Below, piece by piece: positions 33,113 through 42,547 of a stretch of DNA of 64,000 bases (positions are counted from its first letter, which is position 1; every line of letters starts with the position of its first letter). The stretch is from positions 759,001-823,000 of the forward strand of contig JAWKLJ010000002.1 in the NCBI GenBank assembly GCA_041392805.1. The letters run 5' to 3'. This stretch comes from Saprospiraceae bacterium. Lineage in GTDB: Bacteria; Bacteroidota; Bacteroidia; Chitinophagales; Saprospiraceae. The notes under the pieces are model-generated. The model saw only the letters and a program-made list of their open reading frames with translations, was not told the DNA's origin and searched no databases. Both the position numbers and the translations under genes were made by a program.

Positions 33113-34579
33113 TTACTTGTTCAAACCCGGTCCTTGGAAGGGGGCGCCTTCTGAATAATCAATATACCCACCTTCAGTAAGTTCATAACCCCACTTATCA
33201 ATGTAATACTCCCTTGGTCTGAACTCGTCCCCTACCTTTTTCAATTCTTGCTGAAGTACCCTTTCCATCTCATGCTGTAGCTGCTCATATCCGGGCTGAT
33301 TGAGCAGGTTATTCATTTGCAGGGGATCCTTGACATTATCGAATAGCAACCAGGGGCCGTCGCCTGTTTTAACGTAGGCATATCGACTGGTATAAATACC
33401 GCGGTAGGCTTCCCCCTTGTCGGCAAAAGGAGAGACATTCATAATGAGTGCAGCCTTTCTCCTGCCTGCCTCTTCATGATCTATTGCTTCGGACATATCT
33501 TCCCCCTCAATAAATCCGGGAATAGGTAAGTCGGCCATGGAAAGAAGGGTAGGAAGAATATCAGGGGTATTGATCGGCGCCTCCACTTCGATCTTATCTT
33601 TATACTTTGCCGGATACCTCAGCAGGAAGGGTACCCTTACAGATTCCGCCCAGGGCACCTGTTTTTGTCTAGGACGGACGCCGTGGGAGCCCATCATTTC
33701 ACCGTGATCTGAGGTGAAAACAAAGATGGTATTTTCGGTGATTCCCCCTTTCTCAATGGCTTGTTGCAGCTGGCCTATGCATTTATCCAGGCCTAGAATG
33801 TGGGCATAGTACCCTGCGGACTGTTTTTTGGCTTCGTCCCGCTGTTCTTCCGTTACATTTTCGCGTAAAATGATGTCTTCCGGATCAAATTGCTGTTGCA
33901 TTTCATCGGGTGTATTATGGTAGGGGAAGTGGGGCGAACCCCAGGCCAGCACCAATAGAAACGGATGGCCGCTTTCTGCATGTTGTTGAATATAGGATAT
34001 GGCGTCTTGAGTTTCCGCATAGGGACCATAGCCCTCCCAGTGTTTTTTCTCTTTATTATCTCCTTCGTAATAAACAAGATCCGTGTATTCATGGGAGCAC
34101 TCCAGCGCCTTCCAATAGTCAAACCCCTGTCTGCGTTCGGGAGGCGTATAGGCAAATCGCCCCATGCCATCCAGGTGCCATTTACCAATATACCCCGTTT
34201 TATAACCGGATGCTTTAAAAAGTTCCGCCATGGTAATACTTTCCTCCGGCAAATGAAGATCATTGAAGATCATGCCAGTAGTAGTTGGGTATTGCCCGGT
34301 AAGGAGGGCCGCCCTGTAGGGGGTGCAAACGGGGGTGACGGAAATCGCATTTTTAAAATTCACGGCATGAGCGGCCAGCCTGTCCAGGTTTGGCGTCTTT
34401 CCGCTCAGATTTGGGTCACCGTTGTAGCCGGTGGCCTGCGCCCTCCACTGATCGGCCAGTACATAGACGATGTTTGGCTTCCCAGCCTCCTCCGGTCTGG
34501 ATGCCTTACGATTATCGAGCTGACAGCCCAATGATCCGAAATAGACTAAAGCAGCAAGTAGTCCGATTACTTTTCTCAT
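33113..34579 (-). CDS. Sulfatase lipoprotein, formylglycine type
   Basis: 488 residues. A lipoprotein signal ends at Cys19 (GSLGCQ). Family S1 sulfatase features are NIVYVLADQWRA (metal Asp), the modification motif C85-T-P-Y-R where Cys becomes formylglycine, GYIGKWHL, and TSDHGEMMGSHG. It is exported and would remove sulfate esters from polysaccharide. It is the last gene of the minus-strand utilisation locus, 3 bp after the DUF3863-like gene. Confidence 0.92.
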   Translation of the reverse strand: MRKVIGLLAALVYFGSLGCQLDNRKASRPEEAGKPNIVYVLADQWRAQATGYNGDPNLSGKTPNLDRLAAHAVNFKNAISVTPVCTPYRAALLTGQYPTTTGMIFNDLHLPEESITMAELFKASGYKTGYIGKWHLDGMGRFAYTPPERRQGFDYWKALECSHEYTDLVYYEGDNKEKKHWEGYGPYAETQDAISYIQQHAESGHPFLLVLAWGSPHFPYHNTPDEMQQQFDPEDIILRENVTEEQRDEAKKQSAGYYAHILGLDKCIGQLQQAIEKGGITENTIFVFTSDHGEMMGSHGVRPRQKQVPWAESVRVPFLLRYPAKYKDKIEVEAPINTPDILPTLLSMADLPIPGFIEGEDMSEAIDHEEAGRRKAALIMNVSPFADKGEAYRGIYTSRYAYVKTGDGPWLLFDNVKDPLQMNNLLNQPGYEQLQHEMERVLQQELKKVGDEFRPREYYIDKWGYELTEGGYIDYSEGAPFQGPGLNK

Positions 34580-34582
34580 ATT

Positions 34583-36055
34583 TCAATGCCTGTTTTGAAT
34601 TAACTGCGGGTACCGCCGCCCGATGAGTTCAAGTTCCTCCGGGGTTAACTGTTCAATGTTAATCGGTTGATCCTGCGGACGGACGCCCTTCTGGTTGATC
34701 CGGTTCATCAAACTCCAATTGCGTATGGTCCCTCCTGGCGCTGGATCAGTAGGCTCCTGGACTTGGAGGTCGTAACGGGTAAAATCAATCAACTGTTCGG
34801 GGGAATTGGATGTCCAATCTCTTAAGAGTGCCAATCGAAAATCCTTATTCATAAACCAGCGAATTTCCTTCTCAGGGTCCGATCCGCAAATGCCTGAACC
34901 GCGCTGAACGAAACGATAGTCGAGATGGTCATTGTTTTTGAATTGCTGGCGCCAGAGCAGGCCAAATTCTCCCTGGGTGATGAATTTCGTGTCTGGCCAT
35001 CGTTTGCGCATTTCCTGGAACCATATGACTAGACCATCCAGGCCATTTCGTCCCTGATAGCCATAAATTTTCCGAGCTTCTACCAGGGACATCTCCCAGT
35101 TGCAGGTTACCCAGGCAAAATCATTGAGTTCAAATCCTTTGTCGAAATGGGCGGCGGTGGTAGCCAGCATTGATTTGGTTCCCTGGTCGGTTCCTAATCT
35201 GATGACGGTTTCAATGGGGCCGACCCCTTGTCGGCTGCCACAACGAACGCCGTCAATGATTCTGGCGCCTGGAAACCGTGCATTCAGGAAATCTACGGTC
35301 CAGCCATCCAGATTGACACAATCGATAAAGTCCTCTATCCCTTGGGCCGGTTTGCAGAAATGCTCCTGTGAGGGGTAATAGGGATAGGACATAGAGCCCT
35401 CGCCGTCGCCATTGTCGACCGCATATTGGCTCCAGATATTACCCTGACAAACGTGAATTCCTTCTTCTTCTGCTAAAAAACGCAGGTTTTCTGCGGAGAG
35501 AAAACCGGCAATGACACTTTGTGGACGGTACCCTCCACCAACCATCTCAGATACCATTTGTAGACCATCGTGCAAGTCGCGATTGACCTGCTCTCTGGTG
35601 TTATACATATTGGCAAAATAGCCACCCGGAATAAAGGTGATCTCGTCTCCAAATTGATGATGATAGGATACCACCAGTTTCCTTAGATCGCGGTAGTTGG
35701 GCCGTTCATCTTGCAGAGCAAGCCAACTGAAAGCCCAGGTCATGCGCGCACCTGGCCATCCTTCTTCCACTGCTTCGCGAAAAGCACGGGCTTCTGCCGG
35801 TGAGTGAATGCCGGACTCATCTTCTCCATGCGTTTCATGGCGGGAGGTTTCAATCTGGTTGACGCGCACAACGGTGTTGAACGTAAAAAAACGATTGCCC
35901 TTTAGTTCAAGACCTGGACTTTCTACTTGTTTTTTTCCCTTTCCGGCTGCTTCCAGTTTGCCGTTTGAGTTAAGGCAGGCGTTAAAAAAAAGCAGGGTAA
36001 AAACACCCAACAATATTTTTTTCAATGATACCAAAAAAGTATTTATATCAGTCAT
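34583..36055 (-). CDS. Exported lipoprotein, DUF3863-like, carbohydrate-related
   Basis: 490 residues; lipoprotein-type signal with Cys27 (FFNACLN). No classic hydrolase signature. The arrangement FTFNTVVRVNQIE, RMTWAFSWLALQD, a long segment with many Trp, Asp and His, and WVTCNWEMSLVEARKIYGYQG resembles Bacteroides proteins of the DUF3863/DUF3864 group, perhaps with a deacetylase- or TIM-barrel-like fold. This assignment is from memory of the pattern and not certain. It lies between sulfatases in the locus, so it probably acts on the same glycan. Confidence 0.65.
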   Translation of the reverse strand: MTDINTFLVSLKKILLGVFTLLFFNACLNSNGKLEAAGKGKKQVESPGLELKGNRFFTFNTVVRVNQIETSRHETHGEDESGIHSPAEARAFREAVEEGWPGARMTWAFSWLALQDERPNYRDLRKLVVSYHHQFGDEITFIPGGYFANMYNTREQVNRDLHDGLQMVSEMVGGGYRPQSVIAGFLSAENLRFLAEEEGIHVCQGNIWSQYAVDNGDGEGSMSYPYYPSQEHFCKPAQGIEDFIDCVNLDGWTVDFLNARFPGARIIDGVRCGSRQGVGPIETVIRLGTDQGTKSMLATTAAHFDKGFELNDFAWVTCNWEMSLVEARKIYGYQGRNGLDGLVIWFQEMRKRWPDTKFITQGEFGLLWRQQFKNNDHLDYRFVQRGSGICGSDPEKEIRWFMNKDFRLALLRDWTSNSPEQLIDFTRYDLQVQEPTDPAPGGTIRNWSLMNRINQKGVRPQDQPINIEQLTPEELELIGRRYPQLIQNRH

Positions 36056-36523
36056 ATCATGTAGTTAACGTGAAGTTTGCGATGAAGGAGTCCGCCATTA
36101 GCAGATTCGGCGTTAAAAAACAGTCTGAAACGAAGAGCCCGCACAAAAAACTGTTTGAGCTTCGAGGCAACCAGACTCAGCTATAAACAATTGACAATCA
36201 ACCATGTTTAAGTGATCATCCAAACCCAATGGCGAGTTTCTTTTTGTGCAACGTAGTGGAAGACTGTTTTAGCCGAAGATGCGTCAGGCGGCGGTTTTGG
36301 CTCCACCTTTTCCCGCGAAAAGGTGGAAAAGCAAACTTTACAGCCAAGCATCCTGGTAAAACCCTGTAACCCAAGCTTATAAAAGACCACAAGTACGCAA
36401 ACCTGACGTTGTAGTTAATGTTTTTCTGACATTTTCTGCGATTTAGAGTCAAGGCAAAGCAAAAGGCATAGTCCTCCGCATAGTCTTTTACTTTCCCTTG
36501 GCCGCAAAAATTGTCAAAGAAGG
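36056..36523. other. 468-bp gene-free stretch within the utilisation locus
   Basis: It holds no convincing gene; short open frames overlap each other. A strong hairpin lies at 36302-36327 (11-bp stem around CCGC). A 15-bp segment AATTGTCAAAGAAGG next to the sulfatase stop (about 36509-36523) recurs next to the fecR stop (about 50265-50279), hinting at shared 3' ends or recombination remnants. Confidence 0.4.
36302..36327. repeat. Perfect hairpin in the locus
   Basis: TCCACCTTTTC (36302-36312) / GAAAAGGTGGA (36317-36327) with loop CCGC. There is no T-run on either strand, so it is more likely an RNA-stability or pause element than a terminator. Confidence 0.5.
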
Positions 36524-37951
36524 TTATTTATTTACATCGGAGGCCCAATCAATGTATAACTTAGTGAGCCTTTCAACGATTTCAGGATATTCGGCTGCAT
36601 AGTTTTGCTCCTCGGGATATGCTGTTTCCAGGTTAGCCAGATAAGGAGATTCCATCTTTTCTTCCTTTTGGGTATGGGGGGTAAATTTACCTGTGGTGTC
36701 CCGGCCTTTCACGATCAGCTTCCATTTCCCCTCTCTTACGGCCCATTGGTCTCTCCATTGGAAATACAGAATCTCATAATTGGAGGGTGCGTTTTTTGTC
36801 GCTATCAGGGGAAGCAGGTTATGTCCATCAATGATGCTATCCGGCATTTTACCGCCAGTAAGCTCGCAGATGGTGGGAAAAAAATCCATACAGGTAATGA
36901 TCTGATCCCTGGTCTCGTTCTCTGGGAAGTGGCCCGGATAACTGATGATAGCTGGTACGCGAATACCTCCTTCGAGAAAACTGGATTTTGCTCCTCTCCA
37001 TTTTCCGGTATACCCTCCGCCTGCATTGGCACAATAGTTGGTCCCTTTGGGCAGGCCGCTCAGGTGGTCATCGACCCTGATCATAGTTTCCTCCGTAGAA
37101 TGGCCATTATCACTCATGAAGAATACGATGGTATTGTGGCGGATTTTAAGCTCCTCGAGTTTGTTGAGAATTTGACCTATCTTATCATCCACCGTTGAGA
37201 CAACGGCGGCATATGATTTTCGCGGCTCATCAAGACCTGTGGTATGCGGAATAAATGAAGAATCGGGCTGCTCAGGGTAATGAGGAAGATTGAAGGCCAA
37301 ATAGAGAAAGAATGGTTGACGCTTGTTTTCATCCATGAATTGAATGGCTTTTTCTGTCATTAGCGCGGGGAAATATTGGTTTCGCTCAAAAATCTCTTCC
37401 TTGTTGTGCCAGAGATCATGAAACCCCTTCCCGTGTAGAAAATAATGCACATAGTTGTCAATGAAACCACCTCTAAACCCGTAAAAGGTATCAAATCCCT
37501 GCTCCAGCGGGCCGTACTCGATCGCCCCCCCCAGGTGCCATTTTCCAAAAAGACCTGTACGATAGCCGCGTTCCTTCAATACCTCGGCAATGGTCACTTC
37601 ACTAAGCGGCATGTTGAGGCCCTTCTCTTTAGCGTGTGCATCATTTTGTGTCCAGTCATTGATCCCTGATCGCTGGGGATGTCTTCCCGTCAGCAGCGCA
37701 GCCCTGCTCGGACAACAAACCGTATGTGCATACGCCTGTGTGAACCGGACGCCCGATCTGGCCAGCCGGTCAATATTCGGCGTGTAGAGATCATTGGCTC
37801 CGTAACAACCGGCGTCAAGTGTTCCCTGATCATCGGTGTAGATGATGATAATATTTGGTTTTTGTTCTCTCTGCTGATTGCATGACCATAATTGAACCAG
37901 CAAAGGCAGTCCAACCAATAAGCGTAAAAGTAAGGGCGGATATCGTTTCAT
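36524..37951 (-). CDS. Sulfatase lipoprotein, formylglycine type (CxPSR)
   Basis: 475 residues from the Met at 37951, which begins a clean lipoprotein signal (MKRYPPLLLRLL ... LWSC); the frame extends to 38011 with 20 basic residues that do not fit. NIIIIYTDDQG binds the metal, VCCPSRAALLTG carries the modified Cys (C-x-P-S-R), and GLFGKWHLG and FFMSDNGHS follow. It begins about 67 bp after the GH106 stop and is likely co-transcribed. Confidence 0.92.
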   Translation of the reverse strand: MKRYPPLLLRLLVGLPLLVQLWSCNQQREQKPNIIIIYTDDQGTLDAGCYGANDLYTPNIDRLARSGVRFTQAYAHTVCCPSRAALLTGRHPQRSGINDWTQNDAHAKEKGLNMPLSEVTIAEVLKERGYRTGLFGKWHLGGAIEYGPLEQGFDTFYGFRGGFIDNYVHYFLHGKGFHDLWHNKEEIFERNQYFPALMTEKAIQFMDENKRQPFFLYLAFNLPHYPEQPDSSFIPHTTGLDEPRKSYAAVVSTVDDKIGQILNKLEELKIRHNTIVFFMSDNGHSTEETMIRVDDHLSGLPKGTNYCANAGGGYTGKWRGAKSSFLEGGIRVPAIISYPGHFPENETRDQIITCMDFFPTICELTGGKMPDSIIDGHNLLPLIATKNAPSNYEILYFQWRDQWAVREGKWKLIVKGRDTTGKFTPHTQKEEKMESPYLANLETAYPEEQNYAAEYPEIVERLTKLYIDWASDVNK

Positions 37952-38017
37952 CTTAATAGATTTTCTAAGCATGCGGCGCATTAGGCCCAGGGAAATATAG
38001 CCAAGGACCATTGCCGA

Positions 38018-40879
38018 TTAGTTCGTAAAAATTATTTGTGCCTTGCCGATCAAGCCCGACCTCAACAAGGAACTGTTTTGCTCAAACTTAGACCTGGCAT
38101 TTGTGCTGGTATAGGATTTCCCTTCCGGGTTTTTAAAATCACCCACAATCCGGTTGTTCCAGGTATTGGTCACTTGCATCGTAATTTTGTTGGTTCCTGG
38201 TTGGAGGTAGCGGGTAATATTTGCAGTATAAGGAGGAGTCCAGATCATTCCATAGTCTTTACCGTTGACCAAAATCCTCGCAATTTCCTGGACGTCCTCA
38301 AAAGCAACGTGAACGTTCGCCGCTCTTAAGAGCAAGCCCTCTTCAATGGTAAATTCCCTGGAGTATGCGGCGGTTCCTGCATAATATTTTATGCCATCCT
38401 GGTCAATTTCCGGCCAACTTGTTAATTCCTTCATTTTAAAGATTGCTGGTCCGCCCATTGCCGTATCGAAGCTTACTTCCCAATCATTTGTCAAGTCTAT
38501 TGTGGTGAAAACAGCGTTGTTTTGGGAGAACCCAAACTGTAGATCCCTGGCTAACCCGGCATCATTTTGCCCGGTTGACCGTTCCTTAAAGACGACAAAC
38601 CTGGAGGACAGTGGGTCCAATACCAGGTCAATACTAATTCCATCATCAATTTTTGAGTAGCTTACTTTTCTTTGAATCAATCCGGTTTCCGCATCCCACA
38701 ACTCCGGGATCCAATTTGGATTCACCCTAAATGTACAAGTCACCCGTTCCTGAACCTGGCTGCTGTTGGAAACGAAATAGATCTCTTCCATTTCCGTCCG
38801 GCGATGAATATAGTCTATATGATGGTCTGTATTATTGATGCCTTCCACTTCAAAATCGGGACGAATGTTTAGTGCTTCCAGTACCTGTTTTAGCGATTTT
38901 CCCCAATAGACAGTCCCTTTTCCATAACTATTGGAGAACACCGTTTTACCATCCGCCTTACCCCATAATTTGTCAGCGATGGATTTTACCTCCACATCAC
39001 AATCCGGGTAGTTTTTCAATGAAGTCGATCTTTCGGGTTTCGGGCCGACGATCACGGCACCGTCGTAGACCAGTTTTTCCAGCCTTTTAATAACTTCCAG
39101 CGATATATCGACCCGGTCTGGCAACAACATCACCCGGTACGATTGACCAGACGGCAGGACCAGCCTTCCATCTTCTACTTGCATAGCCGTCGTTATGATA
39201 TCGGCATTCATGTAATCATAATCGTAACCTGCCGTTTCCCCCGGATCGACTGGTTTTGGTTTCCCACAATGCAGGCATTGGTGTTCACCAGAGTACCTCG
39301 GCGTAATGTTGGGGTCTATGCGTTTGGGCGGGACCAGGTTGGGCGCCTGGTCGCCGTAGTATAGACAAGCGTCTGCCAAGAAGTTCCCTTGCCTCAATAG
39401 GTAAGAACATCTGCTGATATAGTCCATAAAAGGCCGCGCCATATCCCACCAGGTGGTGTTTACATTGATGTGTTCGCCGGCGTGATAGACAAATCCCGGC
39501 TTGCCGGCCATCCCAGGGTTGTGCGCAAAAGTGTGGAAAACGACCTGGTTGAGGCCCTGACAAAAGGCGATATCAATGAGCTGTTTAAAGTCGGCCGGAC
39601 CGTGCTGCCAGTGATTCCACCCTGTCAGCGATTCAGCCGCCACCAATTTTTTTCCATAGATATGCGCGGCGCTGGCCGCTTCTTTGGTCACCCAAAACCA
39701 CCTCCGGTTCCAGAATTCTCCCATTGGAATATGGGAGTGGCCAAGTGCTTTGAGTGGATCGACCCTGGGATAACCGCCATGCCCAGCCTCCGTTAGCATC
39801 TCGATTCCATATTGGTCCGCGATTTTTACCGATTGCCCAAAATGGTTTTCAACCATCATATCGCTCACCAGTCGGCTATAATCGGCTTGAAATCGCTCGT
39901 CCATCACGCTGTCTTTACTGCTATATCCCAACAGGAGGGGCACAAAAGGCCTTGGGTCATATTCATAACGGGCCAGAAATTCGTCCAATAAAAGAGGCGA
40001 CCAATCTTTCATCGGCCAGACTTCATAGCTGTCAAGCATCAGGAACTTCATATGATTATCCGGCGTACTGACTTTTTCAAGCCTGGCGAGCATACTATCG
40101 AAGTGACTTTGGGTTGCCTTTTGGCTCAGGTGGTCAATAATCAACCCATCGGAGTTGGGACTGGGCACAACCAGATTTTGGCCGGTATTGGACATGAAAA
40201 AAGACAAAATCTCCCATTTGCCTTCCGGCACTTTCCATTCGATAAACTTATCTTGGATGGTTAATTCATCAAGCGGGATGACCTGACCCGTGTTGCCGAT
40301 CACCTTCGATTCGGAATAGGGAATGGCCATTGAGGTGATTAACGCATAGCGGTACACTTTGCCTAGACTACTTTCCGGTTTCTTTATTTCGATTCTCTCT
40401 CTGGAGGGGCCTTCAATGATCTGACTGGAACTAAGCAGTTGCATACTTGCGTCTCCTTGTTCTACCCATGGTCCACCTGCGTTCCAACTGCTGGATGCCA
40501 CCATGCCTAGATCCAGGCCAAGTCGGCCGGCCGTCTTTAGTGCAAGGGAAATATATTCTAATGATTGATCGCCGAGGAAAGCAGGCCCTTCCGGAATCAT
40601 TTTATCGGGATCGGCCAGTGCGCCAATATCCCAGATGACGGCGCCCCGCATGCCTTTATTTTTCATTTCTTCCAGTTCGTATACCAATTGGGTCGTATCG
40701 ACGAAACCGTTCAGCCAGGGCCATAGGGCCAACGGTCTGCTTTCGGCAGGCGGATGGAGAAATTCCTGCTCCAATATCATGGGGGCAGCTGTTTGATTAT
40801 CGCACTGGACGAGCAAAAATATTCCGCTTGCAATTAGTATACTCAGGCGGGTCCATTTTAATAACAGGTTACTTTTCAT
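38018..40879 (-). CDS. GH106-like alpha-L-rhamnosidase, lipoprotein
   Basis: 953 residues; lipoprotein signal with Cys26 (LVQCDN). The N-terminal block FLHPPAESRPLALWPWLNGFV and the following MKNKGMRGAVIWDIG, MLDSYEVWPMKDW and the LVAAESLTGW segment correspond to GH106 rhamnosidases. A C-terminal galactose-binding-like domain (about 800-950) carries NGKDYGMIWTPPY. Family members release terminal alpha-L-rhamnose. With four sulfatases around it, this points to a sulfated rhamnose-containing polymer such as ulvan or a similar algal glycan (inference). Confidence 0.85.
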   Translation of the reverse strand: MKSNLLLKWTRLSILIASGIFLLVQCDNQTAAPMILEQEFLHPPAESRPLALWPWLNGFVDTTQLVYELEEMKNKGMRGAVIWDIGALADPDKMIPEGPAFLGDQSLEYISLALKTAGRLGLDLGMVASSSWNAGGPWVEQGDASMQLLSSSQIIEGPSRERIEIKKPESSLGKVYRYALITSMAIPYSESKVIGNTGQVIPLDELTIQDKFIEWKVPEGKWEILSFFMSNTGQNLVVPSPNSDGLIIDHLSQKATQSHFDSMLARLEKVSTPDNHMKFLMLDSYEVWPMKDWSPLLLDEFLARYEYDPRPFVPLLLGYSSKDSVMDERFQADYSRLVSDMMVENHFGQSVKIADQYGIEMLTEAGHGGYPRVDPLKALGHSHIPMGEFWNRRWFWVTKEAASAAHIYGKKLVAAESLTGWNHWQHGPADFKQLIDIAFCQGLNQVVFHTFAHNPGMAGKPGFVYHAGEHINVNTTWWDMARPFMDYISRCSYLLRQGNFLADACLYYGDQAPNLVPPKRIDPNITPRYSGEHQCLHCGKPKPVDPGETAGYDYDYMNADIITTAMQVEDGRLVLPSGQSYRVMLLPDRVDISLEVIKRLEKLVYDGAVIVGPKPERSTSLKNYPDCDVEVKSIADKLWGKADGKTVFSNSYGKGTVYWGKSLKQVLEALNIRPDFEVEGINNTDHHIDYIHRRTEMEEIYFVSNSSQVQERVTCTFRVNPNWIPELWDAETGLIQRKVSYSKIDDGISIDLVLDPLSSRFVVFKERSTGQNDAGLARDLQFGFSQNNAVFTTIDLTNDWEVSFDTAMGGPAIFKMKELTSWPEIDQDGIKYYAGTAAYSREFTIEEGLLLRAANVHVAFEDVQEIARILVNGKDYGMIWTPPYTANITRYLQPGTNKITMQVTNTWNNRIVGDFKNPEGKSYTSTNARSKFEQNSSLLRSGLIGKAQIIFTN

Positions 40880-41009
40880 TGTATGCTGGATTTGGCAAGG
40901 TTGGAATAGGCGCTTTTATTTCAGTTTACAATTCGATCAGTTGATTCAGCAAACCGTCTCTTTTCTTTATTTCATTTTCAGCCAGGTCATTCTTTTCACC
41001 AATGCTATT

Positions 41010-42392
41010 TTATTTCCTCTGCACCATTAAATGACCGGCAATAGAATCACATACCTGTTGATAATTCTTGACAATTTCAGCATATTCCCTTTCGTAAGCA
41101 AGGTTTTTTGTTTCGTTTGGGTCTTCCTGATGATTGTACAATTCTATGAATTCAGGGTGATCGTCGTACCTGATAAATTTCCAGGTATCGTCGCGGATGC
41201 CATCGGTCTTTATCAAAAGGGGATTCCCTTCAAGGCGATGTTCTAAAAAGATGGAAGAACGCCATTTTTTCGGGATTTGCCCATAAAAAGCGGTCAAGCT
41301 TTCCCCGTGATACCTTTGAGGAATTTCAAGGCCGGCGAGTTGGAGGATGGTCGGTGTAATATCCACGTTCAATACCATTTCCTCCAACGATTTGCCTCGT
41401 TCCGATTCGGGTTGTCGGGGATCGTAGATGATCAGCGGAACCCGGATGGAATGCTCGTGTAAGGTCCACTTACCGGCATATCCCCGTTCTCCTAGAAAGT
41501 ACCCATTGTCACCCATGAATATGATCACGGTATTATCAGCCAGCCCTTCTGCTTCCAGTACAGTTCGTATCCTGCCGATTACATGGTCAACGGTGCTGAT
41601 CATCTTATAATATCCTTTCACCATTTTCTGATGTTTTTCTGGCGTGTCGTACCGCCAATACCACCGTTTACGGTTCATACTGGTTTTTAAAAATTCGGGG
41701 AGGGCGTCAAAAAAAGCCGGATCTGCCGTTTCCGCAAGTGGAATGGTATCCTCGGCATATAAGCTATCGGTATACTTCGCCCAGAAATACTGCTCTTCGG
41801 CGCCGTCATCGGCATGGGGCGACCAAAAGGAAAGGGAGAGGCAAAATGGCGAGTCTTTGTTTGATTGGATGAAATCGATGGCATGATTGCCGTTAATGTC
41901 CGCCAAATGTACGACTTCCCCATCTACTTCTTTTAAATAGGGAAATGACGTTTTGACACGCTTATTAAATAAGGAATCTTCCATCCCTTCATTAACTTTG
42001 ATGCCGAACTTACCAACAAACCCAGTTTGATAGCCAGCTTTCCGCAATAAATAGGGATAGCTCTCATACATATATTCGTCTTTCAGATTAGGTTTCCCAA
42101 AGGTGTAATCGTGGGTGCGCTCGTATAATCCGGTAAACAAAGAGGCCCGGCTGGCGGCACAGATTGGAGTAGTAACGAAGGCATTCCGAAAATAGAGACC
42201 CGATCTGGCTAATTCATCCATATTCGGGGTCTGGATAATCGTATTTCCAGCGTAACCGAGGGCATCCCAACGCTGATCATCGGTCAGGATGAAGATAATA
42301 TTGGGTTTTTCGGCTACCGGGTCTTTACATCCTGATAAAAATACGACCAGGGTTATGGTTGATATGACGAATGTTAATTCTTTCATTGGCAT
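41010..42392 (-). CDS. Sulfatase lipoprotein with variant CxAxR site
   Basis: 460 residues; lipoprotein signal with Cys22 (FLSGCK). NIIFILTDDQRWDALG binds the metal. The modification motif is C78-A-A-S-R: the usual Pro at +2 is Ala, a form also known from some S1 subfamilies. FVGKFGIKV replaces the usual GKWHLG, and FMGDNGYFLGERG follows. It is probably exported and acts on a different sulfate position from its neighbours. Confidence 0.9.
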   Translation of the reverse strand: MPMKELTFVISTITLVVFLSGCKDPVAEKPNIIFILTDDQRWDALGYAGNTIIQTPNMDELARSGLYFRNAFVTTPICAASRASLFTGLYERTHDYTFGKPNLKDEYMYESYPYLLRKAGYQTGFVGKFGIKVNEGMEDSLFNKRVKTSFPYLKEVDGEVVHLADINGNHAIDFIQSNKDSPFCLSLSFWSPHADDGAEEQYFWAKYTDSLYAEDTIPLAETADPAFFDALPEFLKTSMNRKRWYWRYDTPEKHQKMVKGYYKMISTVDHVIGRIRTVLEAEGLADNTVIIFMGDNGYFLGERGYAGKWTLHEHSIRVPLIIYDPRQPESERGKSLEEMVLNVDITPTILQLAGLEIPQRYHGESLTAFYGQIPKKWRSSIFLEHRLEGNPLLIKTDGIRDDTWKFIRYDDHPEFIELYNHQEDPNETKNLAYEREYAEIVKNYQQVCDSIAGHLMVQRK

Positions 42393-42547
42393 CGTAATTT
42401 ACAATTTCAAAGTGACAAACAAGCACTTAGCCTTGGCGGGCGTAGGAAGATTAAATTCAAATAGCTTCGGCGCCTCATAAGAAAATGTTTAAAATAGATC
42501 ATCCAGAACGCCCTTATATTTTCTACCTACCAGAATAGTTGTTCCAG

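Noticed and set aside
36208..36452. Two overlapping minus-strand ORFs of 60 and 78 codons
   Set aside because: They overlap each other in different frames around a strong hairpin and show no protein-like pattern.
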